From an uncultured Myxococcales bacterium (GTDB lineage: Bacteria; Myxococcota_A; Bradymonadia; UBA7976; VGTA01), in the NCBI GenBank assembly GCA_937146725.1, contig CAKZRU010000164.1, positions 62,001 through 126,000 of the forward strand: a stretch of DNA of 64,000 nucleotides, in the 5' to 3' direction. The translations under genes and the position numbers were made by a program. This document shows, in pieces, positions 1 through 8,557 of the stretch (its first letter is position 1; every line of letters starts with the position of its first letter). Under the pieces are notes generated by a model, which searched no databases, was not told the DNA's origin, and was given only the letters and a program-made list of their open reading frames with translations.

Positions 1-308
1 ATTTCATCAAGATTTTCGATCTTAAGCGTTTCGATCTTTTCGCTATCATCTGTACTGCCACCGACACCGGCATCATGGTCAAGTTGCATGAAAGGAAAAG
101 AGCCTAATTTACCTTGGCCACCATCAGCATACATTGAAGAATAGACTCCACCGCTCTCTCCAGACTTGGTTTTATAAAAGGCCATCAAGTCCAAATCAAC
201 ATCAGCATGCCATGATAACTGAACGGTTAGTCCACTCACAAACAAATGTTTTTGGTCACCCTTATTAGCAAGAAGCTCATCAACAAGCTCATGATCTTTA
301 TTAGTCAT
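1..308 (-). CDS. TerD-family stress protein, N-terminal part (runs off the window)
   Basis: A minus-strand reading frame opens with ATG at 308 and stays open to base 1, so only about 102 N-terminal residues are visible. The translation contains LSWHADVDLDLMAFYKTK, then GGVYSS, LGSFPFMQLDHDAGVG and a following acidic stretch. This order matches the TerD/CABP fold, where Asp-rich loops bind calcium; the family is linked to tellurite and general stress resistance. The start is the first ATG of the open frame. It is divergent from dnaJ with 221 bp between them. Function is inferred from the family pattern only; the C-terminus and neighbours lie outside the window. Confidence 0.72.
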   Translation of the reverse strand, partial: MTNKDHELVDELLANKGDQKHLFVSGLTVQLSWHADVDLDLMAFYKTKSGESGGVYSSMYADGGQGKLGSFPFMQLDHDAGVGGSTDDSEKIETLKIENLDE

Positions 309-456
309 TAATTACATTCCTTTACTGAAAGTTGGCATCGGTTAACAATAAACTAAATGATTATATTCCCCTCGTCACAAAAAGCAAAGAAGCATTCAAA
401 GATTTAGTCATTTACTTTGGTCATTCTTTAGAAAAAGTACTGTTATGGGCTGACAA

Positions 457-478
457 ACATTGACAGATGACTCAATGT
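457..478. promoter_or_regulatory. Inverted repeat upstream of dnaJ
   Basis: ACATTGA (457-463) and TCAATGT (472-478) form 7-bp arms around an 8-base spacer, about 50 bases before the dnaJ start. The left arm overlaps a TTGACA hexamer (460-465) that could act as a -35 box. It is not the CIRCE element. It could be an operator in the dnaJ/TerD divergent promoter region; no regulator can be named. Confidence 0.3.
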
Positions 479-529
479 GTTTAATGAGTGTGAACAATCA
501 TATTGAATAGTATCTTTAAGGAGTGATAT

Positions 530-1570
530 ATGCCGGTCGATTATTACGAGTCTTTAGGTGTTTCTCGAAATGTGGACGCTGCTGCATTAAAAAAAGCTTA
601 CCGAAAACTTGCAATGAAATATCATCCGGACCGCAACGACAGTCCTGAAGCCGAAGTCAAATTCAAGGAAATTAGCGAGGCTTATGAAGTACTTTCAGAT
701 TCCGAAAAACGCCAAATCTATGATCGTTTTGGACATGATGGTCTAAAAGGTCAAATGGGCGGTGGTGGTGGCTTTAATCCGGAAGATATCTTCTCTCAGA
801 TTTTTGGCGGTGGCTTTGAAAGTATCTTTGGTGGTGGGGGCAGACGTAATCGTCGCCCACGAGGTTCCGATTATCAAATCGAAGAAAGCATTACTTTAGT
901 CTCATGCTTACAAGAGCAAGATCGTGAAATTCTTGTTCCTTATGAAAAAGAATGCGGTAATTGTGATGGTTCAGGTGCGGCTCCGGGTACCTCACCGGTG
1001 CGCTGTGCCACCTGTCATGGACAGGGCCAAGTTGCGATCGATCATGGAATCATTCGTATGGCACAGACTTGCCCGACCTGTCGTGGACAAGGAACGATGA
1101 TCAAGAAGCCTTGTAAAAAGTGCAAAGGCGACGGAAAAGTACCTGATGAACGCAAGGTAAAGATTCACATCCCGGCTGGTGTTGATAATGGCATGCGCTT
1201 ACGAGTAAAAGGCAAGGGAGAAGCCGCACCTCCAGGAGGTGATCCGGGAGATTTATATGTTGTGCTCAGAATCGAAGATCACCCAACCCTACAACGTGAA
1301 GGAGAGTCACTCATTACCGACTTACCCATCGATATGATCACCGCATGCTTAGGTGGTAAACTGACTGTTGATGGCTTAGAGGGTGAAGTAGAAGTAAACA
1401 TTGATGCAGGAACTCAGCCTGACGAAGTGATCAAGATTAAAGGCGAGGGGATGCCTGGACTAAAATCTACTCGTCGAGGAGATTTATACCTACGAGTCAT
1501 GGTTGACATCCCCAAGAAGCTAAGTAAGGCACAAAAACAGCATCTCGAAGCTTTTAGAGATGCCAAGTGA
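530..1570 (+). CDS. dnaJ: Chaperone protein DnaJ (type I, with zinc fingers)
   Basis: Hsp40 co-chaperone that delivers unfolded clients to DnaK and stimulates its ATPase in the cytoplasm. The N-terminal J domain carries the HPD motif at residues 32-34. A Gly/Phe-rich linker follows (about 73-105), then four CXXCXGXG-type zinc motifs ([32 protein letters not shown]; about 142-202), then the C-terminal substrate-binding domains. At 346 residues it is somewhat shorter than E. coli DnaJ (376). The start is supported by AAGGAGTG just upstream of ATG 530. No dnaK or grpE is adjacent; the DnaK-family gene of this window is about 38 kb away. The stop codon overlaps the next gene. Confidence 0.96.
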   Translation: MPVDYYESLGVSRNVDAAALKKAYRKLAMKYHPDRNDSPEAEVKFKEISEAYEVLSDSEKRQIYDRFGHDGLKGQMGGGGGFNPEDIFSQIFGGGFESIFGGGGRRNRRPRGSDYQIEESITLVSCLQEQDREILVPYEKECGNCDGSGAAPGTSPVRCATCHGQGQVAIDHGIIRMAQTCPTCRGQGTMIKKPCKKCKGDGKVPDERKVKIHIPAGVDNGMRLRVKGKGEAAPPGGDPGDLYVVLRIEDHPTLQREGESLITDLPIDMITACLGGKLTVDGLEGEVEVNIDAGTQPDEVIKIKGEGMPGLKSTRRGDLYLRVMVDIPKKLSKAQKQHLEAFRDAK

Positions 1571-1598
1571 TTCAAAGAGATACCAAGTGATTCAAAAG
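1559..1598. repeat. 20-bp imperfect tandem duplication at the dnaJ stop
   Basis: Two adjacent 20-base units (1559-1578 and 1579-1598) differ at two positions. Each contains CCAAGTGATTCAAA, so the dnaJ stop codon (TGA at 1568-1570) is duplicated 20 bases downstream. The duplication sits exactly at the overlap with the next gene. Confidence 0.7.
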
Positions 1599-3392
1599 GT
1601 GCCTCATTCACTTAAATTTTTTATTTGGGGATTGTGCCTTTTTCTATGTTTTTTTGGTTTGGCTTGTAGTTCATCTTTACCCCATTTAAAACCAAGCCGG
1701 CCGAGCATATCTCTTAAATATTCTCACCGAGTCTATGCATTAACCGAGCAAATCTTTAGCTGTGATCCACAGGCCTTAAGTCAAGTTAAGTCCCAAAATC
1801 AATCAAAGATTCATCTCGTAACCAATGCATTAAGACTAAAGAAGATGCATCAAATGCATCCAAAACAAACTCAGCTTTGGCTCGATTGGTTAGAGGCTCA
1901 AGCCGGATTACAGTTTCTACGTGTTGATGTTCATAAGTATGCTTCGCTTAAGGCTCTTAAGACACAAGAGCTTGAGCATACTTATTTGCAATTAAGCAAA
2001 GTCCTATCTGAGATGGGGCGAGGATTCAGAAAGCCTCCCTCATATATTTGGTGGATGAGTCGTGGTCGTCTTAATCATGAAATATCCCAATTCAAAGCAG
2101 ATTCTTTTTCGTCAACTCTATTGCCCAGCCCCTGGTTAGAACTTTTCGATCAGCAAATGAATTGGCTCATAAGTCCACAGGTAAAAACCCTTGATAAACA
2201 ACGGTGTCAAACGGCCATCACTGAAATCATTCAAGTTGCTCGGAAACCCGCTTCCCAAAAAGAGAGTTTAAGCGAATATTATGAAAAAACTAAGCAACTT
2301 GGTGTAAGAGTCGTCAAAGGGCCAAGAGCGAAGATGAGCAAAGGTTGTTTAAAGCTCTTTGGTCTTGAGCAATATGGCTCTGCGGAGGATGAGTTGAATC
2401 AAGAGGGACAGGCTTGGCATCTTATTCTCAGACCCTTGTTTAAGTCAAAGCAGGATCGAGCAAGCCATTATTTGACTCTGCCTATCCCACATCCAGCCCT
2501 AGAAATCCCTATTTGGGATCGCTCTACAAAGAATGTCCTGAATCAACTTTGGGCCAAAAGAAAACTTTGGTGGGGTGCGCAAGGGTGTTGGCAGGAGCTA
2601 AAGCGAAGTGATATTGCTTCACCCATTAATGCAAAAAAACATCGTTGGTTACATCAAAGCCTTACTCGGTCTACAAATCAAACTACCCAGTCCGTAAATA
2701 TTGAAAAACAGACTGAGTGGAGGCTTGGTTCACACAAGCAGTTGGCCTTGAACTCAGTTTATAGCTTAGCCAAAGAACAGGACTTTAAAGTCCCTTTGAG
2801 TCACAGAGGTGTGGTACAAAGCGTATTAGAAGAAGGTCAGCTTATTGTACAGCGCTTAAGTCAGCCCACTTTACTTGCTTTATGGACCGGAGAACGAAAC
2901 AAAAAGCAAAAACCACTGATTTCGGCTTTATTACTAGGTAGCCTAACTCCGTATATTCTTTATGAGGCCTTACAGCAGCTTGAGGAGCAAGCACAGGTAT
3001 TTAAGCTTGCTTATGAGCATAAAACTCTTTCTGCAAGTATTTTAGTACTCGCGCCCTGGCAAAAGTCATCTTTAAAAAACACTGAAAGCCACAGCCTCAG
3101 TAGGCTTTTCACGTTCCTGACTCAAGCTCAAAAAAGTCTCAAGGCTTATGATTTACTTTCTACTGAGTTAAGCCCCGTCAATGCTGCTCAGCTCAGTGGA
3201 GAAGCCAGCTTATTTGAAGGAGACCCAAAAGCTATACTCAAAGAGCAACTCAAAAGATATCAACTGCGTTTGGCTTCTGAAAACTTAATCATGTTTACGC
3301 CAGGTTCAACACAGTTAGTAGCGCTTTGGCCTTGGTTTGAACCATTTACACTCAAATTACAACGTCCGTTAGAGCATTTACCCAATCACTAA
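1560..3392 (+). CDS. Large uncharacterised lipoprotein
   Basis: I do not recognise the family. The N-terminus has a hydrophobic signal segment ending in a lipobox (FFGLAC, followed by SSS), so the mature protein should be lipid-anchored in the envelope. The remaining ~570 residues are rich in Leu, Lys, Gln and Trp with no repeat or catalytic motif I can name. As written the ATG start overlaps dnaJ by 11 bases. In-frame GTG codons at 1587 and 1599 would still leave a complete lipoprotein signal ([15 protein letters not shown] or [11 protein letters not shown]), and they avoid most of the overlap. The tight junction suggests co-transcription with dnaJ, although a functional link to the chaperone is not evident. 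Confidence 0.75.
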   Translation: MPSDSKRYQVIQKVPHSLKFFIWGLCLFLCFFGLACSSSLPHLKPSRPSISLKYSHRVYALTEQIFSCDPQALSQVKSQNQSKIHLVTNALRLKKMHQMHPKQTQLWLDWLEAQAGLQFLRVDVHKYASLKALKTQELEHTYLQLSKVLSEMGRGFRKPPSYIWWMSRGRLNHEISQFKADSFSSTLLPSPWLELFDQQMNWLISPQVKTLDKQRCQTAITEIIQVARKPASQKESLSEYYEKTKQLGVRVVKGPRAKMSKGCLKLFGLEQYGSAEDELNQEGQAWHLILRPLFKSKQDRASHYLTLPIPHPALEIPIWDRSTKNVLNQLWAKRKLWWGAQGCWQELKRSDIASPINAKKHRWLHQSLTRSTNQTTQSVNIEKQTEWRLGSHKQLALNSVYSLAKEQDFKVPLSHRGVVQSVLEEGQLIVQRLSQPTLLALWTGERNKKQKPLISALLLGSLTPYILYEALQQLEEQAQVFKLAYEHKTLSASILVLAPWQKSSLKNTESHSLSRLFTFLTQAQKSLKAYDLLSTELSPVNAAQLSGEASLFEGDPKAILKEQLKRYQLRLASENLIMFTPGSTQLVALWPWFEPFTLKLQRPLEHLPNH

Positions 3393-3513
3393 AACCAAGT
3401 CACTCAAACCAAGTCACTAAACTCCAACAATTAAACAGGTGACTCACTCAGTCCTAAGGCTCTAAGCCTCTACCCAATCTATATGACTCAAACTTACGTC
3501 ATTAAACATGATC

Positions 3514-4095
3514 TCAAAAGTTCCACTTCTTTTTCTTGCGACTTTTTACCTTGCTACCTGATGACTCTTTGTAAAGACTAATCTCATATACTTTTTGGTC
3601 GGCAATTAAAAATCTCAAGCGTAAATGACTTCGTAGATCTTGTACAATTAAAGTATGATTACCAATCACTTTAGAGACTGTATAGATCTTTTTAATCAAG
3701 CCTATATCCATACCGGTTCTTGCACCTTTTAGGGTGCTCACTCGATCATTCTTAACAACTCTCACACTGTGCACATAACGACGAGAACCTGAACCGCAAA
3801 ATTCTACTTCTAGATCATTCTCATAGTAAAAAACCTGTTTTTCGCACTGATTACGTGAGTCATACATGGTTTTACTTGCTGACTTTGCTTTGCCTAAGCG
3901 GTCTTGAACTTGTGCAAAGCGATCGCCCACTCTAATGCCACCTAATACTTCCATTTTAAGGTCATAATCTACTAGTTCATCAGCAAAAGCTTTTGTACTC
4001 ACCGAGGAAAAACTCAGTAAAGAGACACATAAAAAGGTATATAACATTGAACATAGCTTATGATGAGGCAAGCAGGTTAGGTTAGATGTAGACAT
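3514..4095 (-). CDS. Exported hypothetical protein
   Basis: Family not recognised. Starting at ATG 4095 the product is 193 residues. It has a polar/basic n-region, a hydrophobic core (LYTFLCVSLLSFSS) and a likely signal peptidase site AFA-DE. The mature part contains GIRVGDRFAQVQDRLGK, which loosely recalls the SmpA/BamE-type 'G..V...LG' turn. It also has two cysteines that could pair and a very basic tail (KSRKKKKWNF). An in-frame ATG at 4158 would add 21 residues, but 4095 is preceded by AAGAAGTGAT and gives a cleaner signal peptide. It converges with the preceding lipoprotein gene and diverges from the TonB-like gene. Confidence 0.7.
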   Translation of the reverse strand: MSTSNLTCLPHHKLCSMLYTFLCVSLLSFSSVSTKAFADELVDYDLKMEVLGGIRVGDRFAQVQDRLGKAKSASKTMYDSRNQCEKQVFYYENDLEVEFCGSGSRRYVHSVRVVKNDRVSTLKGARTGMDIGLIKKIYTVSKVIGNHTLIVQDLRSHLRLRFLIADQKVYEISLYKESSGSKVKSRKKKKWNF

Positions 4096-4307
4096 ATGAT
4101 CACTTCTTTCTTTACTTACAAACTCAATTCTTATGATCACGATTGAGTAACGCTTCATTGTTGACTTTGACTGACTTTGACTTCTATCGCTAAAGCTTCA
4201 TCAAACAAGATTGCGGTATACTTAGCGAAACACTTTAGAACTATTCAATAAAAATAAAGAGCTCGATAAAAACTCTAGACTTAAAAGAAATCTAATTGAC
4301 AAGCTTT

Positions 4308-5171
4308 ATGATCAGCGCTATAAATCTAATTATGAAATTGAAAACGATTATCAATACCAAAAGCCACTTACTTACCTATAGTCTGATTTTGTCAGTCTCA
4401 CTGCACTTGTGTACGTGGCTTTTAGCCCCAAGTTATAATCGTTCACTCTTTCTAAATGACGCACTTACGGCTAAAGCAATTACTGTTAAAGATCACTTCA
4501 TTGAGATCATACCAGAACAAAAGCGATCAGAGTCCAAGTCAGCTGATGTAGCTTCAGCACAGGTGGCTAAGCCAAAGAAAAAGCCTAAGAAACGCAAGAT
4601 AAAGCGTGTAAATAAGGTAAAGCGAGTAAGTAAGCGTCGTAATAAGAAAAAAAGAAAACAGCCGATAGTTGTTAAGAAAACACTTCAAGTACAAAAGCCT
4701 GCCAAAAAGCCCGCTCGTACTCAACTCGCTACTTCTAATGCTTTTGCGAGTTCCAAGACAAAAGCCAACCAGCCAGTGTCTGAAAACTCAAACAATAATG
4801 CTGTAAAAACAGAAAACTCAACTTCAGAAGGTTCCGAGACCCAAGTAGCTCAAAGGATTTCCAAAAGCGCACTTCGAGGTATCCTTAGAGGCTATTATAA
4901 AAACCTAAACTCATTGATGAGTACTCGTCGTGACTATCCACGTTCAGCACGTCGCTTAGGCTTAGAAGGTACTGTACTTGTTGAAATGGTCATTGATCAT
5001 CGTGGACAGATCCTGTCTGTAAAGCTCGTACAATCATCCGGTCACCAAGTTTTAGATCAAGCAGCTATTGCCCAAGTACACAAAATTGGTAAAGTACCAA
5101 GTATTCCAAACCAAATTAAGCGAAACTCAATGACTTTCCGTATCCCTTTTGAGTATCGTTTACAGTCTTAA
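4308..5171 (+). CDS. TonB-family energy transducer-like protein
   Basis: Single N-terminal membrane anchor (LTYSLILSVSLHLCTWLLAP), long periplasmic linker and a C-terminal TonB domain. The last ~85 residues hold YPRSARRLGLEGTVLVEMV, then DHRGQILSVKLVQSSG and LDQAA, the classic TonB_C pattern. Such proteins couple the ExbBD proton-motive force to outer-membrane transporters. The linker is unusual: instead of the Pro-Lys/Pro-Glu repeats of TonB it is almost polycationic (KPKKKPKKRKIKRVNKVKR and similar). No exbB or exbD is adjacent. The frame also allows a TTG at 4296 and an ATG at 4332; the ribosome-binding site does not settle the choice. Confidence 0.85.
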   Translation: MISAINLIMKLKTIINTKSHLLTYSLILSVSLHLCTWLLAPSYNRSLFLNDALTAKAITVKDHFIEIIPEQKRSESKSADVASAQVAKPKKKPKKRKIKRVNKVKRVSKRRNKKKRKQPIVVKKTLQVQKPAKKPARTQLATSNAFASSKTKANQPVSENSNNNAVKTENSTSEGSETQVAQRISKSALRGILRGYYKNLNSLMSTRRDYPRSARRLGLEGTVLVEMVIDHRGQILSVKLVQSSGHQVLDQAAIAQVHKIGKVPSIPNQIKRNSMTFRIPFEYRLQS

Positions 5172-5221
5172 AGTTTCTTTTAAAAGCCTCCACAAAGGTT
5201 ATTTCGAGGATGCTGGGTGAT

Positions 5222-5434
5222 TTAACAGACGTGACTTAGGGTAATCTCTAAGCCAATTCCACCGCCGGCTCCCTTCGTTTCTGAATATAAAGGGAAACGA
5301 ACAACAAGGCTTTCGCTGTTGTAAGCAACAAGATCAGCTTGATCCCCATTAGGATCATTAGCTAAATATTCAACTTCAACAGTTAATGGATTATTTGGGC
5401 TTAAGCGCAGAGGTAAAGTCACTGCGGTCACCAT
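5222..5434 (-). CDS. Possible small ORF or gene remnant
   Basis: A 70-codon minus-strand frame lies 21 bases after the MFS gene and in the same frame as its stop codon. The sequence (LTVEVEYLANDPNGDQADLV and a Gly-rich end) reads like the C-terminus of an extracellular beta-rich domain. No convincing Shine-Dalgarno site precedes the ATG and no family is recognised. It could be a relic of a longer gene whose 5' part was lost, or a chance ORF. Confidence 0.3.
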   Translation of the reverse strand: MVTAVTLPLRLSPNNPLTVEVEYLANDPNGDQADLVAYNSESLVVRFPLYSETKGAGGGIGLEITLSHVC

Positions 5435-5455
5435 AGTGTGGATTAGGTAAGTTTG

Positions 5456-6736
5456 TCATGATAGTGGGTCATCGTTTAAATCCTTGCCTCCAACTTCGGG
5501 GAGTGTAAATAGTAACATTGCAATCAATAAAAAGAGCCATGCGGGTAAGCTTAGTACAAAGGGATAGCCTTGAGATACAACTAAGGCACCAGCCAGTGGA
5601 GGCCCCATCATGCCTCCAATGCCTTTACCTAAGTTTTGACTTAGTCCAGGGCCTGTACTGCGTAGATGAGTAGCAAAGAGCTCAGGTGCATAAATCCCCA
5701 TTACGCCATTTAGGCCAAAGCCAATACAACATAGTGTGAAAGGAAGCATCAGAGAACTAGTAACCTTTGCCTGCTGAAGATTTGAAACATCCAGCTGTGT
5801 ATACAATAATAAAAAGCCGACAAAACCCACGCAACAAAAGGCAAATGAGGCTTTTTTTCTACCCAAAAAATCTGAAAGCGTACCGGCTAGAATAACCGAA
5901 AGCAAACTCGCCACATTAAGCAAAAGCTGAAAGGGAAGTTGGCCAGCTTTATCAAGGGCTAACCCACCCTGATCATGACTTGCTTTTAAGAAATTTATAA
6001 AAACTGTCGAAAAAGAGTAAAAGCCTAAATTCATTAGAGTAAACAATAAGATTAGACGAATCGTTAGCCAACGATTTTGCCCCATAAAAGCGGCATGAAT
6101 GGGAGTTCTTGAGGCTTCTTGTTGCAATTCAGAGTTGAGAATCCCTTTTTGCTTAGCCTCTTGAAAACGTAGCCAAACTTGTGATTCTGGTATGAAGCGC
6201 CTTAAAAATATAGCGAATAAGGCTGGGAACACCATAATCCCAAAGGAATAGCGCCAACCAAGTGGAGACTGAAAAAATGCAATGGCCAAAAAGGTACCAA
6301 TATTAAACATACTCGCCACTAAACCACCAATTCGACCTCGACTTTTACGAGACCAAACCTCACTCAATAGTGCAAAGCCAATACTCCATTCGGCCCCAGT
6401 GCCAATACCGGCAACTAATCTTAAACCATATAATTGGGTCTTAGATTGCGCAAAGGCCATTAATCCTGTTGCTAAGGAATATAAAATAATAGAAAGAGCA
6501 AGTGCTTTAACACGTCCCCAACGATCACCGAGCTGAGAAAAGAATAAACCACCTAGTGCACTCCCAAGCAAGCCTACTCCGATGGCAATTCTCACTGCTT
6601 GTAACTCAAGATTTAAGTCGGTAGCGATTTCCTCTTGAAAAAGGATCAGCAGAATAATATCGACTGCGCTAAACAGCCAACCTAGCGAAACGGCAATCAC
6701 CGTACTCCACACTTGACGCTTACTAAGTGTACTCAA
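5456..6736 (-). CDS. MFS transporter (metabolite:H+ symporter type)
   Basis: A 426-residue membrane protein with about twelve hydrophobic segments. The loop between TM2 and TM3 reads GDRWGRVKALALS, the signature MFS motif, and the corresponding C-terminal loop has LSDFLGRKKASF. TM4-TM5 carries the R-x-x-x-G pattern typical of the sugar/aromatic-acid symporter branch (RLVAGIGTGAEWSIGF). The protein should sit in the inner membrane and exchange a small organic solute with protons; the substrate cannot be read from the sequence. It is monocistronic, apart from the doubtful small ORF just downstream. Confidence 0.9.
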   Translation of the reverse strand: MSTLSKRQVWSTVIAVSLGWLFSAVDIILLILFQEEIATDLNLELQAVRIAIGVGLLGSALGGLFFSQLGDRWGRVKALALSIILYSLATGLMAFAQSKTQLYGLRLVAGIGTGAEWSIGFALLSEVWSRKSRGRIGGLVASMFNIGTFLAIAFFQSPLGWRYSFGIMVFPALFAIFLRRFIPESQVWLRFQEAKQKGILNSELQQEASRTPIHAAFMGQNRWLTIRLILLFTLMNLGFYSFSTVFINFLKASHDQGGLALDKAGQLPFQLLLNVASLLSVILAGTLSDFLGRKKASFAFCCVGFVGFLLLYTQLDVSNLQQAKVTSSLMLPFTLCCIGFGLNGVMGIYAPELFATHLRSTGPGLSQNLGKGIGGMMGPPLAGALVVSQGYPFVLSLPAWLFLLIAMLLFTLPEVGGKDLNDDPLS

Positions 6737-6900
6737 GATTGCTTCCTTTACTGTAGATAGTTTCTATTTCTATATACTCTTGTTGTGAGTATTTAGAATG
6801 AAGTCAAACTTAATCTACAAGAGAGATCTAGCTTATTTCACCCTTTCGATCTCGATCCTAAAAACCCTGTAAAGGATATATAATTAAATCTACCGTTTTT

Positions 6901-8358
6901 TTAACCAAGTAGAGACAGGGCAATCTGAGGTTGCTGATTAGCCTGGGCAAGAATTGATACACCAGCCTGTTGGATAATCTGATTACGAGATAGCTGCGCG
7001 GTCTCTGAAGCAAAGTCAGCATCCATAATACGGCTACGAGAAGCACTGAGGTTTTCTGAGGTTGTGTTGAGATTGTTGATGGTGCTTTCTAGGCGATTTT
7101 GTAATGCACCAAGATCGGCACGCTGAGCCGAAACATCTTCAAGAGCTAAGTCGATTACGTCAAGCGCGGTTACAGCACCATCTCTAGATGAAATATCAAC
7201 CGAGTTTACTGAGAAATCTGAGTTCACACCGTAGACAAAAGTACCTGCACCAAGCGCATTAAGACCAATTGCATTATTACCATTAGCTGTAGCGGCTAGG
7301 TCAAATTGTTCATTGGATTGCAAAGTAATTTTCGCAGTTTGAACCACTTCACCACCAACAGTAAGACCTACTCCTGCCAAAGCTGTGCCAGCCAAGTGAA
7401 TATTACGGCCATCGGCAGCGGTTAACTCCAATTCGCCTTGATCAGAAAGACTTGCCACAACGCCTGTCTCATCAGACACTGCATTAATGGCATCTTGTAA
7501 AGCACCATCAGCATCATTAGCTTTCACCTCAAAGCCACTAATCTTCTCGCCATTAATCTCAATGTAGTCAGCAGTATTTAGGGTAACAGCTCCCACTGTT
7601 GCAACACCTGTATATTTAGTTTCCTCAACAATGGCTCGTACGCCAGTATGTTCGGTTGCACTATTAATTGCAGCAGCTTTGGCAACAGCAGATGCTCCTG
7701 CCAGTGAAGTAGACATTTGGTCGTCTGCAGCAATCGCACCTCTGATTGACACAGCAGCACCATCAGTCAATTTTGAGGTAATTTGTAGGTCACCATTATT
7801 CATGATAGTGGCTCCAACAACCTGCTCTGTGCTAAAACGCACTTGACGGGCAAGATCTCTAGTACCGGCTCCGGCAATGCTAATACTCAGGGTTTCACCA
7901 ACATTCGCACCGACTTGTAAGTCACGAGCTAGGAAGTCTCCACTGAGTACTTTGTTACCATTAAAGTTAGTGGTATCAGCAATTCGGTCAAGTTCACTCT
8001 TTAACTGAGCAACCTCAGCTTGTAATGAAGCGCGATCGCTGTCATTATTTGTATCATTTGCAGCCTGCACAGCAAGTTCACGCATACGCTGTAAAATGTT
8101 TGTGGTCTCGTTGAGGGCTCCCTCAGTAGTTTGTGCTAAGGAAATACCATCATTGCTGTTGCGTACCGCTTGATTTAAGCCACGAATTTGGGCTGAAAAG
8201 CGAGTGGTAATACTTAAACCAGCAGCGTCATCCTTAGCACCGTTGATTCGTAAGCCTGAAGATAAACGCTCAAAAGAACGGCCAAGTGCCTTTGATGTAG
8301 AATTCATCTGACGTTGGGCGTTGAGCGCACCGATATTAGTATTGATATATAAACCCAT
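6901..8358 (-). CDS. fliC: Flagellin
   Basis: Structural subunit of the flagellar filament, exported by the flagellar type III system. The N-terminal D0/D1 helices are typical (INTNIGALNAQRQMNSTSKA, LSSGLRINGAKDDAAGLSI). The C-terminus is also typical (SRSRIMDADFASETAQLSRN, ILAQANQQPQIALSLLG). The central ~200 residues are the variable surface-exposed region, rich in Ala, Thr, Asn and Gly. The last residue is Gly where many flagellins end in Arg. AAGGAGAG precedes the ATG at 8358. It stands alone: no flagellin-chaperone or filament-cap gene is next to it, so flagellar genes appear scattered, as with motAB 16 kb away. The symbol is generic. Confidence 0.95.
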   Translation of the reverse strand: MGLYINTNIGALNAQRQMNSTSKALGRSFERLSSGLRINGAKDDAAGLSITTRFSAQIRGLNQAVRNSNDGISLAQTTEGALNETTNILQRMRELAVQAANDTNNDSDRASLQAEVAQLKSELDRIADTTNFNGNKVLSGDFLARDLQVGANVGETLSISIAGAGTRDLARQVRFSTEQVVGATIMNNGDLQITSKLTDGAAVSIRGAIAADDQMSTSLAGASAVAKAAAINSATEHTGVRAIVEETKYTGVATVGAVTLNTADYIEINGEKISGFEVKANDADGALQDAINAVSDETGVVASLSDQGELELTAADGRNIHLAGTALAGVGLTVGGEVVQTAKITLQSNEQFDLAATANGNNAIGLNALGAGTFVYGVNSDFSVNSVDISSRDGAVTALDVIDLALEDVSAQRADLGALQNRLESTINNLNTTSENLSASRSRIMDADFASETAQLSRNQIIQQAGVSILAQANQQPQIALSLLG

Positions 8359-8465
8359 TGATCTCTCCTTGATATGTGGGCGTAGTCATAATTTCCAATT
8401 CTGTATTTATCTTCTCCAAAAGTAAAGAAATATATACTTTTTGAGATGGCTTTCAAGTCCATAAT

Positions 8466-8484
8466 TACATTGTAATACAATGTA
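8466..8484. promoter_or_regulatory. Perfect 19-bp palindrome between flagellin and DUF4215 genes
   Basis: TACATTGTA and TACAATGTA are exact 9-bp complements around one central A. The element lies in the 199-bp divergent region, 108 bases upstream of the flagellin start and 74 upstream of the other gene. Its length and symmetry are those of a dimeric repressor or activator operator. I see no clear sigma-28 or sigma-54 promoter beside it. Confidence 0.5.
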
Positions 8485-8557
8485 GGATAAAGTATACGTA
8501 AGTAAGTACAGCAATAAAGACTAACCACTCAACTTAAATCACAAGAGATAAAGCACA

